Positions 1 to 8,967 are shown, numbered from the stretch's first letter. The stretch is 43,785 nucleotides of DNA from Bacillus sp. 03113 (GCF_006546985.1 NZ_VATK01000026.1:1-43785), one strand, 5' to 3'. Made by a program: numbers and translations. Notes: generated by a model not told the origin, from the letters alone.

Positions 1-242
1 CCAAACCCCTTCAACGTAGTTCATCGTGCTATCTTTCTTTCGAGAGACTACACTCACTTAAGCTTGAGAGCAATCAAACCTCCACAACAAACCAACTGTT
101 ACGATTTGTTATGGTTTTATACCAGCTGTTGATAGCTCCTTGTATTATCGTTATTAAATAAACCTGCTTCTATAGTTTAAGAACATTCCTTCACAATCTC
201 TACCTAATTTTAACATAATCTTCTTCATCGTTATGCCACAAT

Positions 243-300
243 CTGGCCCTAAAATGCAAAATGAGCGCCAATTCCTAAAGCGCCTTTTAATTGAAGATCG
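243..300 (-). repeat. Dispersed 3'-end element, copy 1
   Basis: On the plus strand this runs from TGGCCCTAAAATGC through an imperfect GAGCGCC/GCGCC hairpin to a box ending TTGAAGATCG. It lies beyond the 3' end of the minus-strand gene that stops at 598. The rest of 1-597 holds no convincing gene, only this element and the hairpin at 366-406. Confidence 0.7.
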
Positions 301-365
301 AGTAACACTCATTTTAGCTAAATAGCAGCATGTAATATTGCATAAAAGCTTTACGTTAGTTCAAG

Positions 366-406
366 AAAAGTGTACCTTTCAGCAAAAATCCAAAGGGTAC
401 ACTTTT
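366..406. terminator. Hairpin, probable terminator
   Basis: AAAAGTGTACCTTT pairs with AAAGGGTACACTTTT across a 12-base loop, with one bulged base. A similar 'aaagtgcac' hairpin lies at about 2100-2140 behind the GNAT gene. It probably ends minus-strand transcription from the gene at 598-1251; it is AT-rich on both sides and could work in both directions. Confidence 0.5.
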
Positions 407-597
407 GTGTGCAGTATTTTTCTTTTCTTAGATGGTAATGCGTAAGCATGTTACACGTTAGTTTGCTTATACTCTACGAATCACTTTTTTGTTTTTTTCA
501 TTTTAAATTATTTGATTGAGTGTTACCTGCAATCTAAAAAGGAGTTGGAATGAACGCAAAGTGAGGTAATATCTTAAAGTTTGATTAATTTATTTTC

Positions 598-1251
598 TTA
601 TCGAATGTTCTTGTGCGAGCCGTCGCAGTTGGGTTGCTTTTGAGATAGTCCACAAGTGCAATCATTTAATCCCTTTCCATTGAGAATTTGCTGCATATAT
701 TTTTCAACCCTTGACACTCGAGTTTTGGATTGTTTGGGTGCAGAAAAATGAAGAATGTATGCTCTTTGTCGTCCCGGTGTCAATGCTTCAAAAGCAGTTT
801 TCAAGGCAGCGATTTCATCGAATTTATTTTGAAGTTCTTCAGGAATTGTGAATTCTGTATTCTTTTTAATATTCACTTCCAAACCGGCTTTTTCAACTTC
901 AATGGCTTCATAAATATAGGCTTTTAAAATGGTTTCCATTTCAACTATTTCTTGAACATTGGTGAACCTAATCTGGCGCGCCGCCTGTACATTCTCCGTT
1001 TGTTGGACTAGAATCCCATGGGCATCCTGTAACAAGGCACCTTTGTGAAACAAAAGTGCACAATATTCTTTAAATCCATGTATTAAAACTATGTTTTTTT
1101 TCTCAAACGTGTAACAAGGATGCATCCACTTAAATTCTTCGGTCAGCTCACAGTCAAGAACGATATTTCTCAACTTCTCATATTCTTCCTTCCACTTTTT
1201 GGCTTTACTTAAAAATTCATCAACCTTAGGATTCAGTCTACTATTTGTCAT
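598..1251 (-). CDS. ydeI: YdeI family protein (DUF1801) with C-terminal CDGSH iron-sulfur motif
   Basis: The body (about residues 1-190) matches the YdeI/OmpD-associated DUF1801 family, a soluble single-domain fold of unknown biochemical role. The last about 20 residues carry CxCGLSxxxPxCDGSH, which fits the CDGSH pattern of three cysteines and one histidine that ligate a 2Fe-2S cluster, so this appears to be a family member with an added redox or metal-binding tail. I chose the ATG at 1251; a TTG one codon upstream (1254) is also possible because GAGGGG sits 6 to 9 bases away. It is a single-gene unit with the 3'-end element downstream and a decayed copy of its own 5' end just upstream. The family call is firm; the function is unknown. 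Confidence 0.85.
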   Translation of the reverse strand: MTNSRLNPKVDEFLSKAKKWKEEYEKLRNIVLDCELTEEFKWMHPCYTFEKKNIVLIHGFKEYCALLFHKGALLQDAHGILVQQTENVQAARQIRFTNVQEIVEMETILKAYIYEAIEVEKAGLEVNIKKNTEFTIPEELQNKFDEIAALKTAFEALTPGRQRAYILHFSAPKQSKTRVSRVEKYMQQILNGKGLNDCTCGLSQKQPNCDGSHKNIR

Positions 1252-1278
1252 CAAGCAACACCCCTCTTCAATTTTTCG

Positions 1279-1361
1279 ATCAGCTGACAGTCAAGAATGA
1301 TCATACTCGATTTTTCCAATTTCTTCTATCACTTTTTGGCTTTACTTGAAAATTCATAAAT
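1279..1361 (-). repeat. Decayed tandem duplication of the start of ydeI
   Basis: This stretch aligns along its whole length with 1140-1222 inside the adjacent ydeI gene: both hold CAGCT-ACAGTCAAGAA and, at the other end, CACTTTTTGGCTTTACTT. About 83 bases are repeated with scattered substitutions and no open frame, which suggests an old partial duplication that now forms the upstream region of ydeI. Confidence 0.75.
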
Positions 1362-1481
1362 TATTTATGTTTATGCTACCACGTCTTGTTTAAGTAACCT
1401 GCCGTTTTCGTTTAAGTACATTTTTTCACAATCACTTCCTAATTTTATCATAAGAATGACAAACATCGTTGTTAAACCATA

Positions 1482-1540
1482 TGGCCCTAAAATGAAAATA
1501 AGCGCTCATCCTTGTTACGAAGCGCCCGATTGTTGAATAA
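1482..1540 (-). repeat. Dispersed 3'-end element, copy 2
   Basis: On the plus strand: TGGCCCTAAAATG, then AGCGCTC, then GCGCCCGATTGTTGAATAA. It ends six bases from the stop codon of the GNAT gene at 1546, so in the sense of that gene it directly follows the coding sequence. Confidence 0.75.
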
Positions 1541-1545
1541 TAGAA

Positions 1546-2055
1546 TTAGAATATTTTTCTTATATCATTCCATCCATAAACAATTTCATTAGGCTGTTTC
1601 CCTAAGATTTCTATTATTATTTTGTCAATTTCTTTTGCCCCAAGCGTCTCATAAAACTGTCTAGATCTATTCGCTTCTAAAACTAAAACAATCATTGAAA
1701 AAATATCTTGTTTAGTTAACTCTTTAATAATAGGTACCAATAACAGCTTTCCAATACCATTTCTTTGGTATTCATTCAATATATAGATTACATATAATTC
1801 CCCCATATAAGTTGGATAGTTCCCGGTCCGTTCTATTCCACCATTTGAGAATCCAACGATTTTACCCTCATCGTTTTCAGCAACGATAACACCTGATTTC
1901 AAGATTATCGCTCTCCATTTTTGCTCTCTACTTTCATATGTCATCTTATTTAAATAAGCATCCGGAACGATATTTTTATAAGTCGTTTTCCAGCAATCGA
2001 CCTGTACTAGAGAAACACCTTTAGCATCATTTGATACAGCTCTCCTTATGTTCAT
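1546..2055 (-). CDS. GNAT family N-acetyltransferase
   Basis: At 169 aa this is the usual size for a single-domain GNAT enzyme. The acetyl-CoA loop is visible in motif A as ELYVIYI followed by QRNGIGKLLL, matching the (R/Q)xxGx(G/A) signature, and the C-terminal half has the ANRSRQFYETLGA segment typical of motif B. It should transfer an acetyl group from acetyl-CoA to an amine; the substrate cannot be read from sequence. An AAGGTG site precedes the ATG. It forms its own unit and the 3'-end element begins just after its stop. Family certain, substrate unknown. Confidence 0.88.
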   Translation of the reverse strand: MNIRRAVSNDAKGVSLVQVDCWKTTYKNIVPDAYLNKMTYESREQKWRAIILKSGVIVAENDEGKIVGFSNGGIERTGNYPTYMGELYVIYILNEYQRNGIGKLLLVPIIKELTKQDIFSMIVLVLEANRSRQFYETLGAKEIDKIIIEILGKQPNEIVYGWNDIRKIF

Positions 2056-2261
2056 AGTTCACCTTGGTGTATTTGCTAACCTGTTCTTTAATTCAATTTA
2101 AAAGTGCACTTCTCCTTCTTGAAGAAATGCACCCTTTAAGTACGCTGGTGCAGAAAATGGTGCAATGCCTTGTCAGATTCCACAGCCTTAATTTGGTACT
2201 AATAGAACAGTTGTAACAATATTCTTATAAAAGAAAACAATAAGAAGGAGTGTAAAGTCAG

Positions 2262-3716
2262 ATGATAAAAGTTAAAGTTAGTTTACGGCCCATTGTTAGT
2301 AAGATAAATTTACCCACTGTTTTGAAAACAACTATACCTCCGGGTGACTCAATTGAAAGATTATTTATTGCAACCCAGGTAGGAGAGATCTTTTACATAG
2401 GAAACGGAGTTATAAGGACTTTTTTAGATATTCGCCCGCGAATCATAAAGCTAGGTGTTTCTGGTGGTGGATATGATGAACGGGGATTGCTAGGGCTAGC
2501 GTTTCATCCCGAATTTTATGATAACGGTCTGTTTTATCTTCATTATTCAGTAGCTGGAACACAAGGTCCAGGTGCTCTTCCTAATTTAAAAGCTGCAAGA
2601 CAAGGTCTAAATGCTCTTCCTGAATTTTTTAAGCCTAATCCGTGTGACCCCAGAACCTTAAACTTAAGGTGGATAAATAGAGAAATTCAATATGATCATA
2701 TTGATACAGTTGAAGAATGGATTTTACAATCGAATGGTCAACCTCAAAAACGACGGACATTACTTAACTTAAGAAGACCATTTTTTAATCATAATGGTGT
2801 CAATAGTTTAAACTTTTCACCTGAAACAGGAAAACTTGTTTTAACAACCGGAGATGGTGGATCAGGCTATGATCCATTTAATTTAAGCCAGGATGATATG
2901 GAAATCGCCGGTAAAATAATTGAAATTGATGTAGTTAAGAATACATTTACCAATAATCCACCCATAGTCACACGTTTTAATGAACTTCCCGCACCTATTC
3001 AGGAAACGCTTACAGTAATTGCCAAAGGGGTACGCAATATACCTGGCATTTCATTTCAAAGGTTTTATAATCAGTATATCAAATATGTGGGAAATGTCGG
3101 ACAGGATCTGGTAGAGTCAATTTTTTCATTCGTTCATTATAAACCAATACCGGTTACTCAGCTTATTCAAGCTTCTTTAATGAATTCTGAACCTGACCTA
3201 GAAGGATTTATTAACTTTGGCTGGCGAGGGTGGGAAGGTGCTTTTCCTACTTCGATTATAAGGGGCTGCTCTGCAAATCCGACTTTGGATGAGAAAACAA
3301 TTGCTTATTACAATGAAGCGGTAAAAACTTCAGTGCGGCGTCTTCAGCCTCTAACTAGTTATTTTCATAAAGATCCCCGACCCGATAAGTTTGGAGGAAC
3401 TGCACTTACAGGAGTCCAGTCATATATGGGAAATGGAATTCCCGATTTAACGGGAAGCGTTGTGTTTACCGATTTTGCCCGGGATGAAGAATCTCAACCT
3501 CCGGTTAGAGGGGCTCTAGCTTATACCAAGGTAAGAACAGATTGTAAACTAAATGATTTTAGTGTTGTTGAAACCGATTATAATTTTGGGTCTCAATCAG
3601 CTTTTTATTTTAGTTTGGGAACGAATCTGAATCAAACCAGACTATATTTAGGGGTTTATGGCTCTATGAATGTGACTGATTTTAACCAAGGTACTGTTTT
3701 TGAAATTGTTCCATGA
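2262..3716 (+). CDS. PQQ-type glucose/sorbosone dehydrogenase-like beta-propeller protein
   Basis: This 484-aa protein shows the glucose/sorbosone dehydrogenase (GSDH) propeller pattern: RLFIATQVGEI and GLLGLAFHPEF near the N terminus, FNHNGVNSLNFSPETGKLVLTTGDGG in the middle (given in two parts: FNHNGVNSLNFSPETGK, then LVLTTGDGG), and INFGWRGWEGAFPT later. The second motif resembles the NHxGG and TGDGG region around the catalytic His in soluble PQQ glucose dehydrogenases. Relatives are usually exported, but no signal peptide or lipobox is seen here. An AGAAGGAG site lies 13 bases before the ATG. Cofactor and sugar are not proven, and Bacillus relatives do not normally make PQQ, so the oxidation reaction is inferred from family only. 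Single-gene unit. Confidence 0.8.
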   Translation: MIKVKVSLRPIVSKINLPTVLKTTIPPGDSIERLFIATQVGEIFYIGNGVIRTFLDIRPRIIKLGVSGGGYDERGLLGLAFHPEFYDNGLFYLHYSVAGTQGPGALPNLKAARQGLNALPEFFKPNPCDPRTLNLRWINREIQYDHIDTVEEWILQSNGQPQKRRTLLNLRRPFFNHNGVNSLNFSPETGKLVLTTGDGGSGYDPFNLSQDDMEIAGKIIEIDVVKNTFTNNPPIVTRFNELPAPIQETLTVIAKGVRNIPGISFQRFYNQYIKYVGNVGQDLVESIFSFVHYKPIPVTQLIQASLMNSEPDLEGFINFGWRGWEGAFPTSIIRGCSANPTLDEKTIAYYNEAVKTSVRRLQPLTSYFHKDPRPDKFGGTALTGVQSYMGNGIPDLTGSVVFTDFARDEESQPPVRGALAYTKVRTDCKLNDFSVVETDYNFGSQSAFYFSLGTNLNQTRLYLGVYGSMNVTDFNQGTVFEIVP

Positions 3717-3785
3717 TTCATAACTATAAAATTCGACTTAATACCAGATAAATCTCTTTCTTGGATTTAATTGAATCGAAAAATA

Positions 3786-3823
3786 AAACAAACAAGAGAG
3801 CAATCATGCTCCCTCGTTTGTTT
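3786..3823. terminator. Bidirectional intrinsic terminator
   Basis: A 17-base stem with a four-base loop (ATCA) and T-rich flanks on both sides. On the plus strand it has two A-C mismatches; on the minus strand these become G-U pairs and the stem is complete. It follows the sugar dehydrogenase and faces the minus-strand membrane gene. Confidence 0.8.
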
Positions 3824-4173
3824 ATTTTTCCGGGTATTTAAAAGCTAAACACCTTGATTTCATCCCAAATATTTGTATTTCTCTTACAATAGAACGGATA
3901 TTATCTTGTTTGTCCTCGTGAGATAACTCTTCGTCATTGAAGAAGTTATATTCCTCCGGCTTTCTTGTACAAGGTTCTGCCGTATCTGGCTCTCACTAAC
4001 TTGTTGAGCATTCAATCGCTCTTATATACCGGTTCACATATTCCTCTTATGGGAGAAAATTTTAAAACCTAAAATCTTTTATCTGAAACAGCAAATGCAC
4101 AAACATGGACGGGTGCCATTCTCCCTTTGGCGTTCCTACTTATCGCGCGGAATTTATAAGAGATTTGGAGAGT
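3824..4173. other. Intergenic region without a supported gene
   Basis: About 350 bases between convergent genes. No open frame of useful length is visible. A short plus-strand stretch near 4095-4150 reads as a hydrophobic segment but is closed by stops, so it may be a fragment of an old membrane gene. Confidence 0.4.
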
Positions 4174-4734
4174 CTAAGTTATAATGGTCTTTAATTTTTT
4201 AAAAAAGAATAAAGCCATCTCAACCCATAACCAGTTATAAAGGAAAGAAAATAAAAAAATACTTCCTGCTGTAAGGAGTGAAAAGGAATCGGATACGGCT
4301 GGACCAAGAACGGGAAAGTGGAAAACATATAGTAGACTCATAATTCCTATCGTTAAGAGAATGGCACCAATAGAAATAATGCTTAATCTCTTCTTGAAAA
4401 AGGAAAAAGCTGCGCCTATACCAATCCCTAACAACCCTGTTGTAAAAGGAAAAACGACTAGTTCACTTGGAAACAGAATAAATAGCAACAGGTTGGTAAG
4501 AAAATAAGACATCACTCCCATATGAAGGGAAAACATGGCACCAATCAGAATGGGTAAAGTGGCAAATGGGCTGATAAAATATCCGATCCCTGGTAAAAAG
4601 CCACCTGCTGCTTGAAGTACAGTAGCCATACAGGCGAGCAAAGATCCTAAAACAAGCCTCTTCACTTTTGTATGTTTACGAAATTCTAATTGGGCAAATC
4701 GAACATCATCTGAAATTGATTTAAAAAAATACAT
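4174..4734 (-). CDS. Multi-pass membrane protein, possible ECF-type substrate-binding subunit
   Basis: After a short charged N-terminus, this 186-aa protein has about five or six hydrophobic helices, including VLGSLLACMATVLQAAGGF, LPILIGAMFSLHMGVMSYF and TTGLLGIGIGAAFSFF. Size, helix number and the small-residue-rich helices resemble S components of ECF vitamin transporters, but I see no substrate-specific motif and no ecfA or ecfT gene beside it, so this is a resemblance only. AGGTGG precedes the ATG. The terminator at 3786-3823 works best for this direction of transcription. It could equally be an unrelated small permease. Confidence 0.65.
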   Translation of the reverse strand: MYFFKSISDDVRFAQLEFRKHTKVKRLVLGSLLACMATVLQAAGGFLPGIGYFISPFATLPILIGAMFSLHMGVMSYFLTNLLLFILFPSELVVFPFTTGLLGIGIGAAFSFFKKRLSIISIGAILLTIGIMSLLYVFHFPVLGPAVSDSFSLLTAGSIFLFSFLYNWLWVEMALFFFKKLKTIIT

Positions 4735-4876
4735 CGGTCCACCTCATTCAAAACGGTTTTTATACAATACAATATATTAACCATTGATTAGAGGTGGAAC
4801 TACCCTATGATAATAAGTAGATGAAATAATTCCCTACTAATCTAACTATTTTTTGCTTCTAAACAAAAGTGCACAC

Positions 4877-5010
4877 CTATTCATAAGGTTTATCATATTT
4901 CCAGTTAAGAATGTCTGTTGCCAATTTCTCATTCATATTTCTAATAACTAATATCATTCTATATCCCTCTTTTGACCTAAGGGCTTCATAAAACCGCCTT
5001 ACCCCTTTTT
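4877..5010 (-). pseudogene. Acetyltransferase (GNAT) remnant
   Basis: One minus-strand frame reads VRRFYEALRSKEGYRMILV, then NMNEKLATDILNWKYDKPYE and stop. The first part resembles a GNAT C-terminal motif (RFYEAL) and the second the opening of another GNAT protein. No start codon or full domain is present. It looks like a fused scrap of one or two acetyltransferase genes. Confidence 0.35.
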
Positions 5011-5085
5011 TAACAAATCTTACGTTAGCTCAATTGCAGTTATTTCTCCAATTTCTAGAAGGTATAATAAATTCCCTGCAAAAAC

Positions 5086-5109
5086 CGCCATCTTCTTAAA
5101 GAATGGCGC
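5086..5109 (-). repeat. Dispersed 3'-end element, variant hairpin
   Basis: CGCCAT pairs with ATGGCG over a short loop, followed by TCTCTAGTTTAAG in place of the usual box. It lies 100 bases beyond the stop of the HAD gene, the same relative place as other copies. Confidence 0.45.
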
Positions 5110-5209
5110 TCTCTAGTTTAAGTTCAGTTCTTCACAAACTTTCTTTTCAAATTAAATTTGGTCCGCCTTATAATCGTATAACATCATAAGGGATAACTAC
5201 CTTTTTTGT

Positions 5210-5983
5210 TTAAATTATCCCATACTTTTTTAAAGCAAACTCAATACCGTCTTCACTAGATTTTTTTGTAACGAAATCTGCAACATTTTTCAATTTTTCA
5301 TTTCCATTCCCCATGGCTATACCAAGTCCCACTAATTCCAACATGTCTATGTCATTCTCACCATCACCAAAAGCAATAGCCTCCGATTTATCAATACCAA
5401 AATACTGTAGAACCTTTACTATGGCTAAAGATTTAGATACCTCTTCTTGTAAGACATTCACCACAAAAGGATGCCATCTTTTAAATGTTAGCTGCGGAAA
5501 TTTATGAATGTATTTCTCTATAGTTTTATCAGTTGCAAACAGGCACATTAGAAATACCTCTTCATTATAAATCAGTTGATTAATGGCAGGATATTCATGC
5601 AATGACAAAGTTTCTTTCAAAGCTTTTAATACACTATTATCTTTTATACCATTCATGCTAAAATCTTCAGTGTAGTATGACAGAGCGTGGTTCTCTGTGA
5701 GTGCAAATTCAACCACTTCTTGAACTATGCTTTTATCCATAGGTATTTTATGAATAACCTTTTGCTTGTGTTTCACATAGGCTCCGTTTGCTGTGATGAA
5801 GGTATCTATTCCCAATTCCCCAATTTCTTTGCACATAGATAACGGTCTTCCCGTTGCAGCTACAACCTTTATTTCTTTACTTTTTAATGATTTTATAGCT
5901 TCTTTAGTTTTCTTTGAAATACTACCATCCTCATGATGTGTAATAGTTCCATCAACATCGAAAAATACAATTTTGTTGTCCAT
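5210..5983 (-). CDS. Cof-type HAD-IIB phosphatase
   Basis: This 257-aa protein has the full HAD set: motif I FFDVDGT (nucleophile Asp9, acid Asp11), motif II VAATGRP around residue 42, a lysine in the HPFVVNVL/KSLAI segment (motif III), and motif IV FGDGENDIDML. The cap between motifs II and III fits class IIB (Cof/YkrA-like). Such enzymes dephosphorylate sugar phosphates, flavin or other small phosphoesters in the cytoplasm; the substrate is not predictable. GGGGAG lies close before the ATG. Single-gene unit. Length matches Bacillus YkrA-type proteins, but I do not assign the symbol. Confidence 0.9.
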   Translation of the reverse strand: MDNKIVFFDVDGTITHHEDGSISKKTKEAIKSLKSKEIKVVAATGRPLSMCKEIGELGIDTFITANGAYVKHKQKVIHKIPMDKSIVQEVVEFALTENHALSYYTEDFSMNGIKDNSVLKALKETLSLHEYPAINQLIYNEEVFLMCLFATDKTIEKYIHKFPQLTFKRWHPFVVNVLQEEVSKSLAIVKVLQYFGIDKSEAIAFGDGENDIDMLELVGLGIAMGNGNEKLKNVADFVTKKSSEDGIEFALKKYGII

Positions 5984-6107
5984 AAACTCCCCTTCAAATC
6001 ATTCATATGATGTAGCTAAAAAGTGCTTTTGGGATGGTTTTACTATTATCTATTCTACTTGAAAGCTTCAAACTCCTTGTTCAACCTGCTCTATTGCTTA
6101 AACCCAA

Positions 6108-6198
6108 TTATTTCAAACTTGAGCGATCAACTCAATCTTTTTTCGCAAAAAAAGGAGCTTACCTTATTACAGATAAGCGCCCTTTTGCTGAAGATCGT
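6108..6198 (-). repeat. Dispersed 3'-end element, long copy
   Basis: A longer version: CAATTATTTCAAA, then CTCAATCTTTTTTCGC, a hairpin GCTTAcCT/AGaTAAGC and the box GCGCCCTTTTGCTGAAGATC. The C-A mismatch in the hairpin becomes U-G on the minus strand. The left part recurs at 43590-43636. It lies just beyond the stop at 6237. Confidence 0.75.
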
Positions 6199-6236
6199 TA
6201 ATAAAATCATCCGTTAGTCATTTAACAAATTTCACA

Positions 6237-6482
6237 CTAAAACCACACCTTATGCATCCCTTTTAGAAACAGTTCAGTGATGGGAAATCCAGAACTCTTC
6301 CCTATAACAGAATCAATTCCGCAATAAGGGCAAACTGCTGTATCCTCATCATCCCACCATTCATCAATTTCATTAGGGTTAAATATTTTCAAACAATAAA
6401 AACATCCGCATATGCTATCCTTTTCTAAGTCTTTCCTATTATGACTACTAAATCGATGTGCTTTTTCAAAGTTTTTTTCCAT
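6237..6482 (-). CDS. Small zinc-ribbon-like cytoplasmic protein
   Basis: An 81-aa protein with two cysteine pairs, CGCFYC near residue 25 and CPYCG near residue 52, separated by a conserved acidic-aromatic stretch (NEIDEWWDDEDTAVC). The spacing suggests one zinc ribbon. Similar small proteins are conserved across bacteria with no known function; I recognise the pattern but not a named gene. An AGGGAG site precedes the ATG and the repeat element follows the stop. Confidence 0.75.
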   Translation of the reverse strand: MEKNFEKAHRFSSHNRKDLEKDSICGCFYCLKIFNPNEIDEWWDDEDTAVCPYCGIDSVIGKSSGFPITELFLKGMHKVWF

Positions 6483-6551
6483 TACTATTTCTCCCTTTTA
6501 TAATAAAAACAAAGAAAAAGATTTACCTTAGTAACTCGTTATTAAACTCTT

Positions 6552-6568
6552 GCGCCCGTTTGTTGATT
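6552..6568 (-). repeat. Dispersed 3'-end element, box only
   Basis: GCGCCCGTTTGTTGATT, the box without an obvious hairpin, lying between the stop of the next minus-strand gene (6693) and the start of the zinc-ribbon gene. Confidence 0.5.
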
Positions 6569-6692
6569 GTTTTACTGTTTGTTGACTTCACTTTTTTCCT
6601 GAAAAGCAACCAACCTCTTGCCTTTGGGACAAAGGTTGACTTTGCCATCCGTGTTAGTTGGAACGACAATTTTCCGCCAAACTGCGCTCCTC

Positions 6693-7205
6693 TCAAGCAT
6701 CAACTTTACGTTTCACTGCTTTAGATTGAAAAATCGGATGACCCGCCAACTCCTCCAAATGCTTATCCTTTTCTTCCTTTGGATAAATGTAGTTATTCTT
6801 CCCTACTCCTGCTAATAAGCCATTAATCCTTAAGCTCATCTCCACTTGATTGATGCTGTCGTTATCAAGTAAATCCCCAAAGTGATAAACATTTTCGCAT
6901 ACCTTGTTCATTCTAGATACAGATGTTCTATCTTTTGTTTTGGAAAAGGTAATATGAGGAGAGTGTTGCAAAAACTTCTCGATCACTTCATCCTTGATAC
7001 ACTCCGCTTCAAATGTTTCCCGGATGGCCTGTACGATTAACTTACCTATAGTTTTCATATCCTTTGCTTTTTTACTTAACAAATCCGGAGAATGATTTAA
7101 CAACCCACGATTCTCAATGAGAACATCGTGGATTGTCTCAGTCGCAAAAGCTACCGAAAACATATGCTCTACTTCAGGTGCATATATATCATGCTCAGAT
7201 GTCAA
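6693..7205 (-). CDS. DUF6933-like protein, N-terminus doubtful
   Basis: The C-terminal two thirds (ITFSKTKDRTSVSRMN, then a SINQVEMSLRINGLL segment and a YIYPKE end) resemble the DUF6933 family as I remember it, a group of uncharacterised proteins. The N-terminal part does not show the usual opening of that family, the only in-frame upstream start is a TTG at 7205, and no ribosome binding site is visible before it. The gene may be 5'-truncated, possibly by whatever brought the promoter duplication that begins 50 bases upstream. Function unknown. Confidence 0.5.
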   Translation of the reverse strand: MTSEHDIYAPEVEHMFSVAFATETIHDVLIENRGLLNHSPDLLSKKAKDMKTIGKLIVQAIRETFEAECIKDEVIEKFLQHSPHITFSKTKDRTSVSRMNKVCENVYHFGDLLDNDSINQVEMSLRINGLLAGVGKNNYIYPKEEKDKHLEELAGHPIFQSKAVKRKVDA

Positions 7206-7301
7206 TCTTTACACAATCATATTCTCACTGAGTTGCCATACCCTGCTAAGCCATTTCATTTTTTCTTTTTAGAATATATGAAATTTAATATATATTCTAT
7301 A

Positions 7302-7374
7302 GTTACAAATTGTTGACATTGTAACTTCACGATGTATAATAACGATAGAGGTTACGAATATTATATTTTGTAAC
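7302..7374 (+). promoter_or_regulatory. Promoter with two TetR-type operators, upstream of the aldo/keto reductase
   Basis: The -35 TTGACA (7313-7318) and -10 TATAAT (7335-7340) are 16 bases apart. Two 24-base inverted repeats flank the -10: GTTACAA-N10-TTGTAAC at 7302-7325, overlapping the -35, and a second one (one half GTTACGA) at 7351-7374. Their starts are 49 bases apart. The same layout is found at 9570-9642. Confidence 0.82.
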
Positions 7375-7403
7375 TTGCCGATATTAAAAGAAAGGACGAT
7401 GCA

Positions 7404-7532
7404 ATGCTTAACACAACGAATGGAACAAATGTAGCGCTTGTAACAGAAGGTTCTGAAAGGATTGGTCGGGCAGTTATAAGGAAATTGTCTGATGCAGGTT
7501 TTGCAGTTACCGTTCAATACGCTGGCAATTAA
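7404..7532 (+). pseudogene. Truncated SDR gene fragment
   Basis: The first 42 codons of a copy of the SDR at 9672, ending in TAA after the YAGN segment. The dinucleotide-binding loop TGGSGGIG of the intact copy reads TEGSERIG here, so it has drifted as well as being cut. It leaves the duplicated promoter to read straight into the reductase gene 40 bases on. Confidence 0.9.
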
Positions 7533-7572
7533 GTGAATTTGTAGAAAAAGTATATATGGAGGTTTTAAACTT

Positions 7573-8562
7573 ATGTTATATAGAAAGCTTGGTCAAAACG
7601 ACTCATCGATATCTGCATTAGGACTTGGTTGCATGGGGATGTCTGATCTTTATGGTACAGCGGATCGGAAAGAAAGCATCGCTACTATTCATGCTGCACT
7701 GGAAGCTGGAATTACCTTGTTCGATACTGGCGATTTTTATGGGGTCGGTCACAACGAACTTCTTTTAAATGAAGCGTTAAAAGGAACAAAACGTGATAAA
7801 GCATTCATTTCTGTTAAATTTGGTGCTATGAGATCCCCAGACGGAGGATGGGTAGGTGTGGATAATCGCCCCCAAGCTGTGAAAAACTTCTTATCTTACA
7901 CATTACAGAGATTAGGTGTTGATTATATTGATCTATATGAACCATCACGAGTCGATCCAAATGTGCCAATTGAGGAAACAGTAGGAGCAATTGCCGATAT
8001 GGTAAAAGAAGGCTACGTTAGGCATATAGGTCTTTCTGAGGCAAATGCAGACACGATCCGTCGTGCTCATTCAGTACATCCGATTAGTTGGTTACAAATC
8101 GAATATTCACTCTTTAGTCGTGGGATTGAAAAAGAAATCTTGCCAACTTTACGTGAACTTGGTATCACCCTTTCGGCATATGGTGTTCTTTCACGTGGAT
8201 TGTTAAGTGGAAAGTGGTCCAAGGATCGTCAGGGCACACCTGATTTCCGTTCTTTTTCTCCTCGCTTTATGGGTGAAAACCTAGATAGAAACTTAGCTCT
8301 TGTAGAGGCTTTACGAGAAATTGCTGAGGAAAAGCAAACGACAGTGGCACAACTTGCCATAGCTTGGGTTCTTTCTAGAGGTGAGGATGTAATCCCATTA
8401 ATTGGTGCTAGGAAACGTTCACATCTACAGGATGCTCTGGGAGCAGTTAGTCTTCAACTTAGCCAATCTGATATTGAAAAAATTGAAGCTGCTGTGCCTT
8501 CAGAAGCTGTTGCTGGGACACGTTATGCAGCTGAACAAATGGGATTGCTTGGAGTAGAATAA
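7573..8562 (+). CDS. Aldo/keto reductase, His-less clade
   Basis: A 329-aa NADPH-dependent (beta/alpha)8 oxidoreductase. The N-terminal signature [12 protein letters not shown], catalytic Asp51 and Tyr56 in DTGDFYG, and Lys82 in SVKFG are present. Where most relatives, including the paralogue at 37510, have YQHRVDP with the catalytic His, this protein has YEPSRVDP, so Ser replaces His at 125; I recall a clade of aldo/keto reductases with this change. TGGAGG precedes the ATG. The gene lies behind a copy of the TetR-controlled promoter taken from the SDR genes downstream, so it is probably induced together with them, perhaps for detoxifying carbonyl compounds. Confidence 0.9.
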   Translation: MLYRKLGQNDSSISALGLGCMGMSDLYGTADRKESIATIHAALEAGITLFDTGDFYGVGHNELLLNEALKGTKRDKAFISVKFGAMRSPDGGWVGVDNRPQAVKNFLSYTLQRLGVDYIDLYEPSRVDPNVPIEETVGAIADMVKEGYVRHIGLSEANADTIRRAHSVHPISWLQIEYSLFSRGIEKEILPTLRELGITLSAYGVLSRGLLSGKWSKDRQGTPDFRSFSPRFMGENLDRNLALVEALREIAEEKQTTVAQLAIAWVLSRGEDVIPLIGARKRSHLQDALGAVSLQLSQSDIEKIEAAVPSEAVAGTRYAAEQMGLLGVE

Positions 8563-8601
8563 GGATAGCTAATCATTATTTAATGAAATAAACTATGAGA
8601 T

Positions 8602-8629
8602 ACGGCGGAGCATATGCTTCGCCGTTTTG
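8602..8629 (+). terminator. Intrinsic terminator after the aldo/keto reductase
   Basis: ACGGCG pairs with CGCCGT, with AGCATATGCT inside extending the stem, followed by TTTTGATT. It begins 40 bases after the stop codon. Confidence 0.8.
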
Positions 8630-8888
8630 ATTCTCTTATGTAATATCTAATAATCCCTTGTAGTAATTGGAGTAAGTATAATTAAAAATCCTGTATTTAT
8701 GGGTTTCTTTTGTGTTATTTTCAGCCTTTGGAAAACCCAGCAGCCTCTTACCGTTTCCATATTTAGATTTAATTAATTTGGTAGGTACCTCTTACCTCAC
8801 TGGGTCATCATATATTAAATATTTTTATAGAACTTATGTAATAAGTTTTGTCTTTTTTTATTACTCATGTAATATCGACTTAAATCAC

Positions 8889-8917
8889 GTCCCAAGTGAA
8901 GATTATTCACTTGGGAC
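8889..8917. repeat. Inverted repeat between convergent genes
   Basis: GTCCCAAGTGAA and its exact complement are separated by five bases. No strong T run follows on the plus strand. It probably serves as the terminator for tetR on the minus strand, about 50 bases beyond its stop. Confidence 0.55.
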
Positions 8918-8967
8918 ATTCCTCGCTTTTAGTATAAGGTAATCTCTAAATTGACTGTTAGTCTAGA

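Larger units (their letters stand above)
7256..7536 (+). repeat. Duplicated TetR-controlled promoter and SDR start, copy 1
   Basis: About 280 bases align with 9525-9811: the region from the tetR start codon through both operators and the promoter to the first 42 codons of the SDR gene. Differences are scattered substitutions plus a 9-base in-frame gap. The tetR coding part is absent on the left. Confidence 0.9.

Noticed and set aside
4735-4810. AGGTGGAACTACCC-like string suggesting a T-box
   Set aside because: No specifier stem or terminator is present and the strand is wrong for the membrane gene; the match is a few bases only.
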